Source of the DNA: Clostridia bacterium
GTDB taxonomy: Bacteria > Bacillota > Clostridia > Oscillospirales > SIG627
NCBI GenBank assembly: GCA_017453605.1
Contig: JAFTEP010000199.1
Span: 1-17,264, forward strand
Direction: 5' to 3'
Length of the DNA: 17,264 nucleotides
Of the stretch, positions 6,951 through 13,690 are shown piece by piece. Position numbers and translations under genes: made by a program. The notes below the pieces were generated by a model that saw only the letters and a list, made by a program, of their open reading frames with translations, was not told the DNA's origin and searched no databases. How positions within the stretch are numbered: the first letter of the stretch is position 1; each line of letters begins with the position of its first letter.

Positions 6951-7252
6951 TATTGTTAAGAAACAGTTAATGCTGCCGTAAGACAGCCTTCACCCGAAGG
7001 GCGCCGAAGGCGCGACGCGGTAGTGAATCACAGCACAGTGTGCTGTCGACTCAATCCCCGAAAAATCTACGGATTTTTCGGGGACCCCGTACGAGCCGCG
7101 GCGAGACCGAGCCGCAGCGAGACAGGTGGATGCGCGTGATATGGCTTTAACCGCGAAGCGACTGTAACGCAGCATCGCGCAGACGGATGAGGGGTCCCCG
7201 TATCCCATATTCGCTCCGACCCCCTCGCAGATGCGAAAGCGGCGGCTAAAAA
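6951..7252 (+). repeat. R1 intergenic repeat, copy D, with an apparent nested R2-like unit
   Basis: The R1 left part (TTGTTAAG .. TGCCGTAAGACAGCCTTCACCCGAAGGG) and right part (AGGTGGATGCGCGTGA .. CGCGCAGACGGATGAGGGGTCCCCGT .. GCGGCTAAAAA) match copy A. About 120 bp between them is absent from copy A. That extra segment begins CGGTAG (7018), holds the palindrome CAGCACAGTGTGCTG and the hairpin CCCCGAAAAATC / GATTTTTCGGGG-like at about 7056-7083, and contains GGGGACCCCG. This resembles an R2 unit read backwards, so nested insertion is the simplest reading. Confidence 0.6.
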
Positions 7253-7260
7253 ACCGCCGC
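7239..7260 (-). terminator. possible weak terminator downstream of the macro-domain gene
   Basis: Read leftward, GCGGCGG and CCGCCGC pair around an 8-nt loop. Only a short TTT follows, so termination would be weak. It is the only hairpin close to the end of the leftward transcript and lies about 30 nt past its stop. It overlaps the right end of an R1 repeat. Confidence 0.35.
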
Positions 7261-7291
7261 CGCAAAAAAATGATCCCGGATCCCGCGTTAT

Positions 7292-8317
7292 CTACGCTCC
7301 CAGCAGGGGCTGGTCGAACTCGAAGAGGGTCTCGTTGATCTTCATTATATCAAATATCCTGTTTTTTATGAAGTATTCGATGATGACGTCCGCTTTGCTG
7401 CTGTGCGAGAGCGCGAAGCCCGCCTTTTTCAGCAGGCTCTCCGCTTCTTCGAGGTCGAGCTCGAGCGCGACGGCGAACGCGAGGACGGTCGGCTTTGAGG
7501 GTCTGTAGAGCCGGTCGGAGCGGATCTTGGAGAACAGCTTTCTGTCGACGTTGGCCTTCTTGTAGCACTGAGCGTCCGTCAGCCCCCTCTCGTCGATGAG
7601 CCTCAGAAGCGACTGCGAGAAGCTCTCGTCGAGCTTTTTCAAAGCCTCGCTCAGCCCGGGCTCCGCGGCGGGAAGCGACGCCGCATAGACCAAAGCGTCG
7701 GCCTCGTCGGCCTCGGCTTTGACATCAAGACGCCGCTTCTTTTTCAGATCGGCGACCGATAGTCTGTTCGACATCGCAAGCTCGAAGGGCGCTGAGTATT
7801 TGTCGTCGATGAAGCTCTCGACGCTCTTTTTCAGTTCCTCCGCGACCGCGAAGCTCTTTTTGTCGAAGATCACGATAAAGACCTCCATATCGTGGTCCTC
7901 GAGGAACGCGCTTATCGCCTCCTCGGCGACGTTCAGCGCCTCCCGCTTGGGGAAGCCGTACGCGCCCGACGAGATCAGCGGGAACGCGACGCTTTCGCAG
8001 CCGTGATCGCGGGCGAGTCCGAGCGAGCGGATGTAGCACGAGAACAAAAGTTCCCTTTCTCCCGATCCGCCCCCCTGCCAGACCGGCCCGACCGTGTGGA
8101 TTATATATTTTGCCTTCAGCCGGTATGCGCCGGTGATCTTCGCCTCTCCGGTGCGGCAGCCGCCGAGAGTGCGGCATTCCGCGAGAAGCCCCGGTCCCGC
8201 GGCGCGGTGTATCGCGCCGTCTACGCCTCCGCCGCCGAGCAAGCTCCCGTTCGCGGCGTTCACTATCGCGTCGACCTCGAGCGTCGTTATATCCTGTCTT
8301 ATGAATTTAAGCGGCAT
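7292..8317 (-). CDS. macro-domain protein with helical HTH-like C-terminal half
   Basis: This 341-residue cytoplasmic protein starts with a macro domain (about 1-170) of the YmdB / O-acetyl-ADP-ribose deacetylase type. Ligand-binding motifs are intact: D9-I10, VDAIVNAANGSLLGGGGVDGAIH (15-37, including N20 and the glycine loop), HTVGPVW (74-80) and LISSGAYGFP (114-123). Such domains bind or hydrolyse ADP-ribose derivatives. Residues 225-341 form a second, helical region (SLLRLIDERGLTDAQCYKKAN, then DRKLFSKIRSD and KPTVLAFAVAL) that looks like a Cro/XRE-type helix-turn-helix. The ATG at 8317 follows an AAAGGACG-type site. It lies 47 nt after the LUD gene, so cotranscription is possible. The target of the C-terminal half is unknown. 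Confidence 0.9.
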   Translation of the reverse strand: MPLKFIRQDITTLEVDAIVNAANGSLLGGGGVDGAIHRAAGPGLLAECRTLGGCRTGEAKITGAYRLKAKYIIHTVGPVWQGGGSGERELLFSCYIRSLGLARDHGCESVAFPLISSGAYGFPKREALNVAEEAISAFLEDHDMEVFIVIFDKKSFAVAEELKKSVESFIDDKYSAPFELAMSNRLSVADLKKKRRLDVKAEADEADALVYAASLPAAEPGLSEALKKLDESFSQSLLRLIDERGLTDAQCYKKANVDRKLFSKIRSDRLYRPSKPTVLAFAVALELDLEEAESLLKKAGFALSHSSKADVIIEYFIKNRIFDIMKINETLFEFDQPLLGA

Positions 8318-8364
8318 AAAACGTCCTTTCTTTTATGATTCCTGTTTCATAATTGTGCATTGAA

Positions 8365-9012
8365 TCAAAATCCCAGATCCTCGTTGACAAGGATCACGTT
8401 CATCCTGCCCGCGTGGCGCTCGAAGCGCGTTATGAGGATCTGACAGCAGATGGTGTCCGGCGATTTGCAGTCGATGCAGGAGCCCGTTTTCATACAGGGC
8501 GTGTTGAGAGAGAAGCGGCGCACGTTGATCGGCGCGGCGACGTTTCTCGCGCGCTTGAGAGCTGAGTCCGTGTCCGGGCAGACCTTGTTCATCCCAACTA
8601 CAGCCAGAACGCGCTTCGGACCCTGTGCGATCGCCGAAACGCGGTTCGCGTTGCCGTCGACGTTCACCATCACTCCGTCCTCCGTTATGGCGTTCGCGCT
8701 CGTCAGAAACCAGTCGGCGTCGTATGCGGCGAGCATCGCGGCGCGTTTGTCGGGGTCTTCGTCCCGGTCTATGAAGCGATAGTTTCCCTCTTTCAGCGCC
8801 TGAGGGAGCCCGATCTGCCACACGCTCATCCCTCCGCCCATCGTCACGACGCTCCCCTCGGGGATCAGATCGAGCGCGAGCTTCAGCGCTTCGGCTCTGT
8901 CGGGCGCGTAAAAGCCCGTCATATTGCGGCTTTTCAGCCCCTCGATGACCTTTTTTGCGAGCGATTCGTTTCTTTGTGCCGTAAAAGATCTGACACTTTC
9001 GTCGGTCGTCAT
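8365..9012 (-). CDS. LUD-domain protein (LutC/YkgG-like), stand-alone
   Basis: This 215-residue protein belongs to the LUD (formerly DUF162) family, whose LutB and LutC members take part in lactate oxidation. Matching features are GSVVTMGGGMS, DADWFLTSANAITEDGVMVNVDGNANRVSA, GPKRVLAVVGMNKVC and a cysteine-rich CMKTGSCIDCKSPDTICC near the C-terminus. I start it at the ATG at 9012, which follows AAAGGAAAG. A GTG at 9063 would add 17 residues but has no ribosome-binding site and lies upstream of the predicted transcription start. No lutA, lutB or lactate permease is nearby, so a lactate role is unproven. Many such single-gene LUD proteins occur in Clostridia without a known substrate. Confidence 0.88.
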   Translation of the reverse strand: MTTDESVRSFTAQRNESLAKKVIEGLKSRNMTGFYAPDRAEALKLALDLIPEGSVVTMGGGMSVWQIGLPQALKEGNYRFIDRDEDPDKRAAMLAAYDADWFLTSANAITEDGVMVNVDGNANRVSAIAQGPKRVLAVVGMNKVCPDTDSALKRARNVAAPINVRRFSLNTPCMKTGSCIDCKSPDTICCQILITRFERHAGRMNVILVNEDLGF

Positions 9013-9053
9013 TTTCTTTCCTTTCTTTTTTGAGGCCCGTAAGACTTTTTTAT

Positions 9054-9082
9054 ATTTTACCACGTTTTTTTCATTTTTTCAA
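9054..9082 (-). promoter_or_regulatory. sigma-A-type promoter for the LUD gene
   Basis: Read leftward, TTGAAA (9077-9082) is separated by exactly 17 nt from TAAAAT (9054-9059). It lies between the ATPase stop at 9093 and the LUD start at 9012, giving a predicted leader of about 35 nt. It supports the 9012 start over the GTG at 9063. Confidence 0.7.
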
Positions 9083-9092
9083 GCCGTACCCG

Positions 9093-11726
9093 CTACACGT
9101 CGCGGACGTCGCCTGAAAGCGCGAAAAAGAGCGAGGCGACGGCGTTCACCGGCAGGACCGCGGCGGCGGCTCCGATCGCGAGAGCAAGCTCGGACGCTTT
9201 CAGAGGGACCGTCCTCAGAAGCGGACCGCCGAAGTAGACAAATAGGAGCTGGACCGCCGTGATGAAGAGCATGACCGGCACGAAGACGCGGTTTTTTGTG
9301 ATGCCGCCGAAGATATTGAGCCGCGCCGAGCGCATCACGAAGCAGTTGAAGACCCCCGCGAAGATGAACAGAACGAAAAAAGCGGTCAGAAAGGGCGTCG
9401 GATCGAGAGAGTATCCGAAAAACGCCCTCAGCGACGGGCTGTTGAGAAAGAACAGGCAGACCGCGAGCGTGCCGAGACCCGCCGCGAGGATGCGCCGGAT
9501 CATCGCTCTGTTGACGATGGGTTCGCCTCGCTTTTTGGGCGGCTCGCGCATATAGCTCTCCCGCGCCGCCTCTCCCGCGAAGGCGATCCCGCCGAGGGTG
9601 TCCATGATGACGTTCACCCAGAGCATCTGCAGAACCGTGATCGGCTGATCCACCCCGAAGAGCGGCGCGAGGATCCCGATCCCGACCGCGCAGAGGTTCA
9701 TCGTGAACTGAAACATCACAAATTTTCTGATAGACTTGAAAATCGTTCTGCCGTAAAGGATCGCCTTGACTATCGAGGCGAACCGGTCGTCAGTGATCAC
9801 CACGTCCGCCGCCTCCCGCGCGATCTCGCTGCCGGAGCCCATCGCGAAGCCCACGTCCGCGCATTTGAGCGCCGCCGCGTCGTTTATTCCGTCGCCGGTC
9901 ATCCCGACGACAAGTCCGCGCTCCCTCGCGAGCCTGACGAGCCTGCTCTTGTGCGCGGGGACGGCGCGCGCGATCACCCTCAGACCGGGGATCCTGTCGG
10001 AAAGCTCGGCGTCGCTCATATCATCGAGCGCGGCGCCGGTGAGAACGCTCTCCTCCGCGCCGCAGCGGATGATCCCGCACTCCCTCGCCACTCCCGCCGC
10101 GGTGTCGGGATCGTCGCCGGTCACCATCACGACCTGCACTCCGGCGCCTCTCACGGTCGCGACCGCGTCCGGCGCCTCGCTCCTGACCCTGTCGGCGAGG
10201 ACAAGAGCTCCGGCGACGGCGAGCCTGTCGGGGATGCGCCTGCCCGGAACGCCGCCCTCGCCCTCGCAGGCGAGAAGGATCCGCTTTCCGGAGCGGGCGA
10301 GAGCTTTTATTTTCGCGGCGAACGCGGCGCGCTCGAACGGGACCGGCTTGGCATCGGCGTTCAGCGCGCTTTCGACCCTCGGCAGGAGCCTGTCCGGCGC
10401 GCCCTTGACGTAGACCCTGCCGGAAGGGTCCCAGGCGGCGGAGAACTTTCTGTCGCTGTCAAAACCCAGCTTCGCCACGGCCTCCGGCGGCTTTCCCTTC
10501 AGAAACGGAGCGACTCCCTCGAGGACCGCCCTGTCCGTCGCGCTCGAACCCAGAGCCCTGCCGTCGGCGCCGAGGACGGCGGAGCTGTCGAGAAAGCCGC
10601 TCAGCGCAAGCCTTTCGGCGAGCGCCGGGCAGGACTTCAGTGCGCGAAACTTCCCGTCGGAAGTCACGACTCCCTCGAGACTCATTTTCCCCTCGGTCAG
10701 AGTGCCCGTCTTGTCGGTGAAGAGCAGGTTCATGCTCCCGGCGGTCTCGATCCCGACCGCCTTTCTGACAAGCACCTTGTCTTTCAACATTCTTTTCATG
10801 TTAGACGAGAGAACGACCGTTATCATCATCGGCAGACCCTCGGGGACGGCGACGACGAGCACCGTCACCGCGAAGGTCAGCGCGTCAAGAAACGAGCGCC
10901 AGACAAATGCGGGAGTGATCGCGGGGGAGGAGGTGAGCGCCGCCGCGAGCCTCACGCCGCCGACGACCGCCGCCGCCGCGTATCCGACGCGGCTGACCGT
11001 CTTTGCGAGTTCTCCGAGCCTTTTTTTCATCGGGCTCGGCGGGCTCTGGCTCTGGACTTCCTCGGCGATCTTGCCGTAGAGCGTCGCCGCGCCGACCCTG
11101 CCGACCTCCATCACGCCGCTGCCCGAGCGGATCGCGGTCCCCGAAAAAAGCTGGGACGGGCTCTTCGGATCGGGTGTCTCGGACGGCGCTCCGGGCCGCT
11201 TCGAGACTTCCCTGCTCTCGCCGTTTATCGCGCTCTGATCCACGCTTATCGCGCCCGAGATCAGCGTTCCGTCAGCCGGGACGCGGCTCCCCGCGGCAAG
11301 GATGACTCTGTCCCCGACGACAAGCTCGTCCGCCGGGAGTTTTACCGCCGCGCCGTCGCGGATCACCGTGCAGGTCCCTCCGCCCGCGTCCTTCAGCTTC
11401 TCGAACGCGCTCTCGCTCCGGTACTCCGAGACCGCCGAGACGCCGACCGCGATCGCGACGGCGATAAGTATTCCGACCGTCTCCGAAAGATCGAAGCTGT
11501 TCCAGGTGAAAATGAGGTTCACCAGGACCGCGCCGAGAAGGATCCTGATTATCGGGTCGCCGAAGCCTGAGATAAGCACGCCGAAAAAACCGCGGCGCTT
11601 TTTCTTTTCGCGGCTGTTCGAGCCGAAACGCTCCCACGAACGGAGCGCCTCGGCGCTTGTGAGTCCGCCGCTTCTTTCCTGCCGCCGCGGCGGCGCGAAG
11701 GTGGCATTTTGTGAATACATTTTCAT
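9093..11726 (-). CDS. P-type Ca2+-transporting ATPase (PMCA/SERCA-like)
   Basis: This 877-residue membrane pump probably exports Ca2+ using ATP. Domain order is normal: N-terminal cation-ATPase segment, two helices, actuator domain, helices with PEGLP (295-299), phosphorylation motif DKTGTLTE (338-345, phosphorylated D338), nucleotide-binding domain, TGDDPDTA, the hinge motif GDGINDAAAL, and six C-terminal helices. The NVIMDTLGGIAF segment resembles the M6 Ca2+ site of PMCA-type pumps. The actuator motif, usually TGES, reads NGES (168-171). A GGGAG site precedes two in-frame ATGs (11726 and 11720), so the first two residues are uncertain. It is transcribed divergently from the noc-like gene. 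Confidence 0.93.
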   Translation of the reverse strand: MKMYSQNATFAPPRRQERSGGLTSAEALRSWERFGSNSREKKKRRGFFGVLISGFGDPIIRILLGAVLVNLIFTWNSFDLSETVGILIAVAIAVGVSAVSEYRSESAFEKLKDAGGGTCTVIRDGAAVKLPADELVVGDRVILAAGSRVPADGTLISGAISVDQSAINGESREVSKRPGAPSETPDPKSPSQLFSGTAIRSGSGVMEVGRVGAATLYGKIAEEVQSQSPPSPMKKRLGELAKTVSRVGYAAAAVVGGVRLAAALTSSPAITPAFVWRSFLDALTFAVTVLVVAVPEGLPMMITVVLSSNMKRMLKDKVLVRKAVGIETAGSMNLLFTDKTGTLTEGKMSLEGVVTSDGKFRALKSCPALAERLALSGFLDSSAVLGADGRALGSSATDRAVLEGVAPFLKGKPPEAVAKLGFDSDRKFSAAWDPSGRVYVKGAPDRLLPRVESALNADAKPVPFERAAFAAKIKALARSGKRILLACEGEGGVPGRRIPDRLAVAGALVLADRVRSEAPDAVATVRGAGVQVVMVTGDDPDTAAGVARECGIIRCGAEESVLTGAALDDMSDAELSDRIPGLRVIARAVPAHKSRLVRLARERGLVVGMTGDGINDAAALKCADVGFAMGSGSEIAREAADVVITDDRFASIVKAILYGRTIFKSIRKFVMFQFTMNLCAVGIGILAPLFGVDQPITVLQMLWVNVIMDTLGGIAFAGEAARESYMREPPKKRGEPIVNRAMIRRILAAGLGTLAVCLFFLNSPSLRAFFGYSLDPTPFLTAFFVLFIFAGVFNCFVMRSARLNIFGGITKNRVFVPVMLFITAVQLLFVYFGGPLLRTVPLKASELALAIGAAAAVLPVNAVASLFFALSGDVRDV

Positions 11727-11893
11727 CCCGCTCCCGTTTTGTTATTCAAAAAATGTATATTCCGCGCCCGGCCGGATATTCGCGCGAAAAAAACCTCTTT
11801 TATTTTTTGTCCCCGACCGCTTACGACAAAAAAAGCCGTCGGTTCGTGGTAATATATGGAAGACAATGAGATTATATAAAGGAAGTGATGAAA
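11727..11893. promoter_or_regulatory. divergent intergenic region with extended -10 promoter for the noc-like gene
   Basis: This 167-nt spacer separates the leftward ATPase from the rightward noc-like gene. On the plus strand an extended -10 element, TGGTAATAT at 11847-11855, lies about 40 nt before the start codon, without a good -35. A near-perfect anti-16S match, AAGGAAGTGATG (11879-11890), is the ribosome-binding region. No convincing promoter is visible for the ATPase direction. Confidence 0.5.
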
Positions 11894-12772
11894 ATGTTCG
11901 ACAGAGAACGGAGCGTAAAGAACGTCGTGCTCGTCAGCGCCGGAGAGATCAGGACAAATCCGCGCCAGCCGAGGAGAAAATTCAGCGAGGAGGGCATCGT
12001 GACTCTCGCCGACAGCATAAGCCGCCACGGCTTGATCCAGCCGATCAGCGTCAGGTATCTCGGTAAAAGGGCGGGATATGAACTGATCGCCGGGGAAAGG
12101 CGGCTGAGGGCGTGCAGGCTTCTGGGGATGGAGAAGGTGCCCTGCATAGTGTTCGAGAACGTGGACGAACTGAAGAGCGCCGAGCTTGCGATGATCGAGA
12201 ACCTGCACCGCGAGCAGCTCGGGGTCTTCGAGGAGGCGGCGGCGATTGAGGAGCTGATGAAAAGAAGCGGGATGAACCAGGCGGAGGCGGCGAAGGCGCT
12301 CTCTTTGAGCCGCTGCGCCGTGTCGAACAAGCTGAGGCTTCTCGCTCTCAGTCCGCAGCAGAGAAACGCCGTCGTCGAGGGCGGGCTCGGGGAGCGTCAC
12401 GCGAGGGCGGTCCTGAGTATCCCTGACGACGCCGGAAGGACGCTCATCCTCGAATACGCCGCGAAGGAGGGACTGAGCGCGAAAAAAACGGAGGATCTCG
12501 TGACGGAGTATCTGAGCGATCCGGAAGGGGTCAGGGCGAGACTGACCGCGCCGCCCAAAACGCCGAAGCAGGAAAAAGAGCCGGAAAGCGAACAAGAGAC
12601 GAAGCCAAAACCGATCAGAAAGTTCTTTGTCAAGGACGTAAGGATCTTCATCAACTCCGTCGACAAGGCTCTGAGGATGGTCAAGGAGTGCGGGATAGAC
12701 GTCAGCGCGGACAGGAGGGAGGACGAGAACGGGATCGAATACATGATCCGTGTCCCGAAGATAACCGCGTGA
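11894..12772 (+). CDS. noc: Noc-like ParB-family DNA-binding protein
   Basis: This 292-residue ParB/Noc-family CTPase clamp has a ParB N-terminal domain (about 8-105, with NPRQPR at 22-27, GERRLRA at 68-74 and ENLHRE at 102-107), a helix-turn-helix domain (about 125-205), a charged linker rich in K, E and P (220-242), and a C-terminal dimer region. It lies first in the order noc, parS, parA, parB, as noc does in Bacillus. I choose ATG 11894 because AAGGAAGTGATG places GGAAG 8 nt before it. ATG 11888 and GTG 11885 are alternatives. At the four Noc/ParB specificity positions it reads R140, K146, A151 and R168, a mixture. It may act in nucleoid occlusion or be a second ParB. Confidence 0.85.
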   Translation: MFDRERSVKNVVLVSAGEIRTNPRQPRRKFSEEGIVTLADSISRHGLIQPISVRYLGKRAGYELIAGERRLRACRLLGMEKVPCIVFENVDELKSAELAMIENLHREQLGVFEEAAAIEELMKRSGMNQAEAAKALSLSRCAVSNKLRLLALSPQQRNAVVEGGLGERHARAVLSIPDDAGRTLILEYAAKEGLSAKKTEDLVTEYLSDPEGVRARLTAPPKTPKQEKEPESEQETKPKPIRKFFVKDVRIFINSVDKALRMVKECGIDVSADRREDENGIEYMIRVPKITA

Positions 12773-12792
12773 ACGTTTCACGTGAAACGTTC
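12771..12792. promoter_or_regulatory. parS site 1
   Basis: The core GTTTCACGTGAAAC (12775-12788) is the canonical parS core and sits in a perfect 22-bp palindrome. The palindrome overlaps the last two bases of the noc-like stop codon. ParB loads here and spreads along DNA as a CTP-dependent sliding clamp. Confidence 0.95.
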
Positions 12793-12819
12793 CGGAAAAG
12801 GGATGATAGAAGCCAAAAA

Positions 12820-12843
12820 GCGACGTTTCACGTGAAACGTCGC
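12820..12843. promoter_or_regulatory. parS site 2
   Basis: The same core GTTTCACGTGAAAC (12825-12838) sits in a perfect 24-bp palindrome whose flanks differ from site 1 (GCGAC and GTCGC). Its centre is exactly 50 bp from that of site 1, and it ends 18 nt before the -35 box of the parA promoter. Confidence 0.95.
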
Positions 12844-12861
12844 CGAAAAACGCTTTTAATA

Positions 12862-12890
12862 TTGACAAAAGGGGAGCGATTTGATATAAT
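12862..12890 (+). promoter_or_regulatory. consensus sigma-A promoter for parA-parB
   Basis: TTGACA (12862-12867), a 17-nt spacer and TATAAT (12885-12890) match the housekeeping consensus perfectly. Transcription should start near 12897, leaving a leader of about 27 nt before the parA ATG. ParB bound at the adjacent parS could repress this promoter by spreading. Confidence 0.92.
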
Positions 12891-12923
12891 AACCGGGTAA
12901 AAGAATGACCGGAGATGAACCAG

Positions 12924-13688
12924 ATGGCAAGGATAATCGCATTCGCGAACCAGAAGGGCGGCGTGGGGAAGACAACGAGCGCCGTCAGCATTGCGGCGGC
13001 TCTCGGAGCGCGCGGGAAGAGAGTCCTGCTGATCGACAGCGATCCGCAGGGAAATGCCGGAAGCGGAGTCGGGATAAAGCGCGGAAAACTGAAGACGGAC
13101 CTTCACGCGGTCCTCGTCGAGGGCGCGCCGATAAGTGAAGCGGTCCTGAAGACCCCGTTTGAAAACCTCTGGGTCATCCCGTCCGAAATGGGACTTGCCG
13201 GAGCGGAGCTCGAGCTCGCCGACCGCGAAAAAAGGGAGAGCGTGCTGAAAAACGCCCTCGCACCGATATGCGGCGACTATGACTACATACTCATAGACTG
13301 TCCTCCCTCGCTCGGTCTTTTGACTATAGGCGCGCTGACCGCCGCGGACGGAGTGATCGTGCCGATGCAGTGCGAATTTTTCGCTCTCGAGGGGCTGAGT
13401 GCTCTGTCGTTCACTTTAAAGACCGTCAAAAGGCTCTACAATCCGGCGCTGAAGATCACGGGGATCATCCTCACGATGTTCGACGGAAGGCTCAATCTCT
13501 CTCACGCGGTCAAAAACGAGATCAAAAAGTATTTCCCCGACAAGCTCTTCAAGACCGCGGTCCCGAGAAACGTGCGTCTGAGCGAGGCTCCGAGCCACGG
13601 TCAGCCCATAAACTACTACGACAAGCACTCAAAGGGCGCGGCGGCGTACGCCGAGATCGCCCGCGAGCTTTTGGAAAGGGAGGCGTGA
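12924..13688 (+). CDS. parA: ParA/Soj chromosome-partitioning ATPase
   Basis: This 254-residue deviant Walker-A ATPase forms ATP-dependent dimers on DNA. With ParB-parS it drives origin segregation, and in Bacillus it also regulates DnaA. The Walker A motif KGGVGKTT is at residues 11-18 with the signature lysine, followed by LLIDSDPQGNAGSG (about 36-48) and Walker B-like ILIDCPPSLG. RNVRLSEAPSHG near the C-terminus is typical of Soj. I start at ATG 12924 because GGAG (12911-12914) is 9 nt away, whereas ATG 12915 directly touches it. The next gene begins 2 nt after the stop. Confidence 0.97.
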   Translation: MARIIAFANQKGGVGKTTSAVSIAAALGARGKRVLLIDSDPQGNAGSGVGIKRGKLKTDLHAVLVEGAPISEAVLKTPFENLWVIPSEMGLAGAELELADREKRESVLKNALAPICGDYDYILIDCPPSLGLLTIGALTAADGVIVPMQCEFFALEGLSALSFTLKTVKRLYNPALKITGIILTMFDGRLNLSHAVKNEIKKYFPDKLFKTAVPRNVRLSEAPSHGQPINYYDKHSKGAAAYAEIARELLEREA

Positions 13689-13690
13689 AA

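Larger units (their letters stand above)
6275..7291. other. gene-free intergenic region of about 1 kb filled with repeats
   Basis: No convincing coding sequence is visible on either strand. The frames that stay open here are translations of repeat DNA. The content is an inverted repeat beside the VWA gene, R2 and inverted R1 (6403-6570), an A+T-rich spacer (6575-6677) without recognisable signals, R1 then R2 (6678-6894), a further spacer, and a third R1 copy with an apparent nested R2-like unit (6951-7252). Confidence 0.8.

Noticed and set aside
6380..7265. Short open frames in the 6.4-7.3 kb repeat region
   Set aside because: They are translations of R1 and R2 repeat DNA, R/G/P-rich, without ribosome-binding sites and not conserved between repeat copies.
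9951..11570. Long rightward open frame of 539 codons opposite the Ca2+ ATPase
   Set aside because: Its translation is R-, D- and G-rich low-complexity text typical of the antisense of a high-GC gene. The opposite strand holds a complete P-type ATPase with all motifs.
13370..13690. Upstream extension of the parB frame
   Set aside because: It lies wholly inside parA in another frame. The typical MARKSLGRGLDSLF start with GGGAGG upstream is at 13691.
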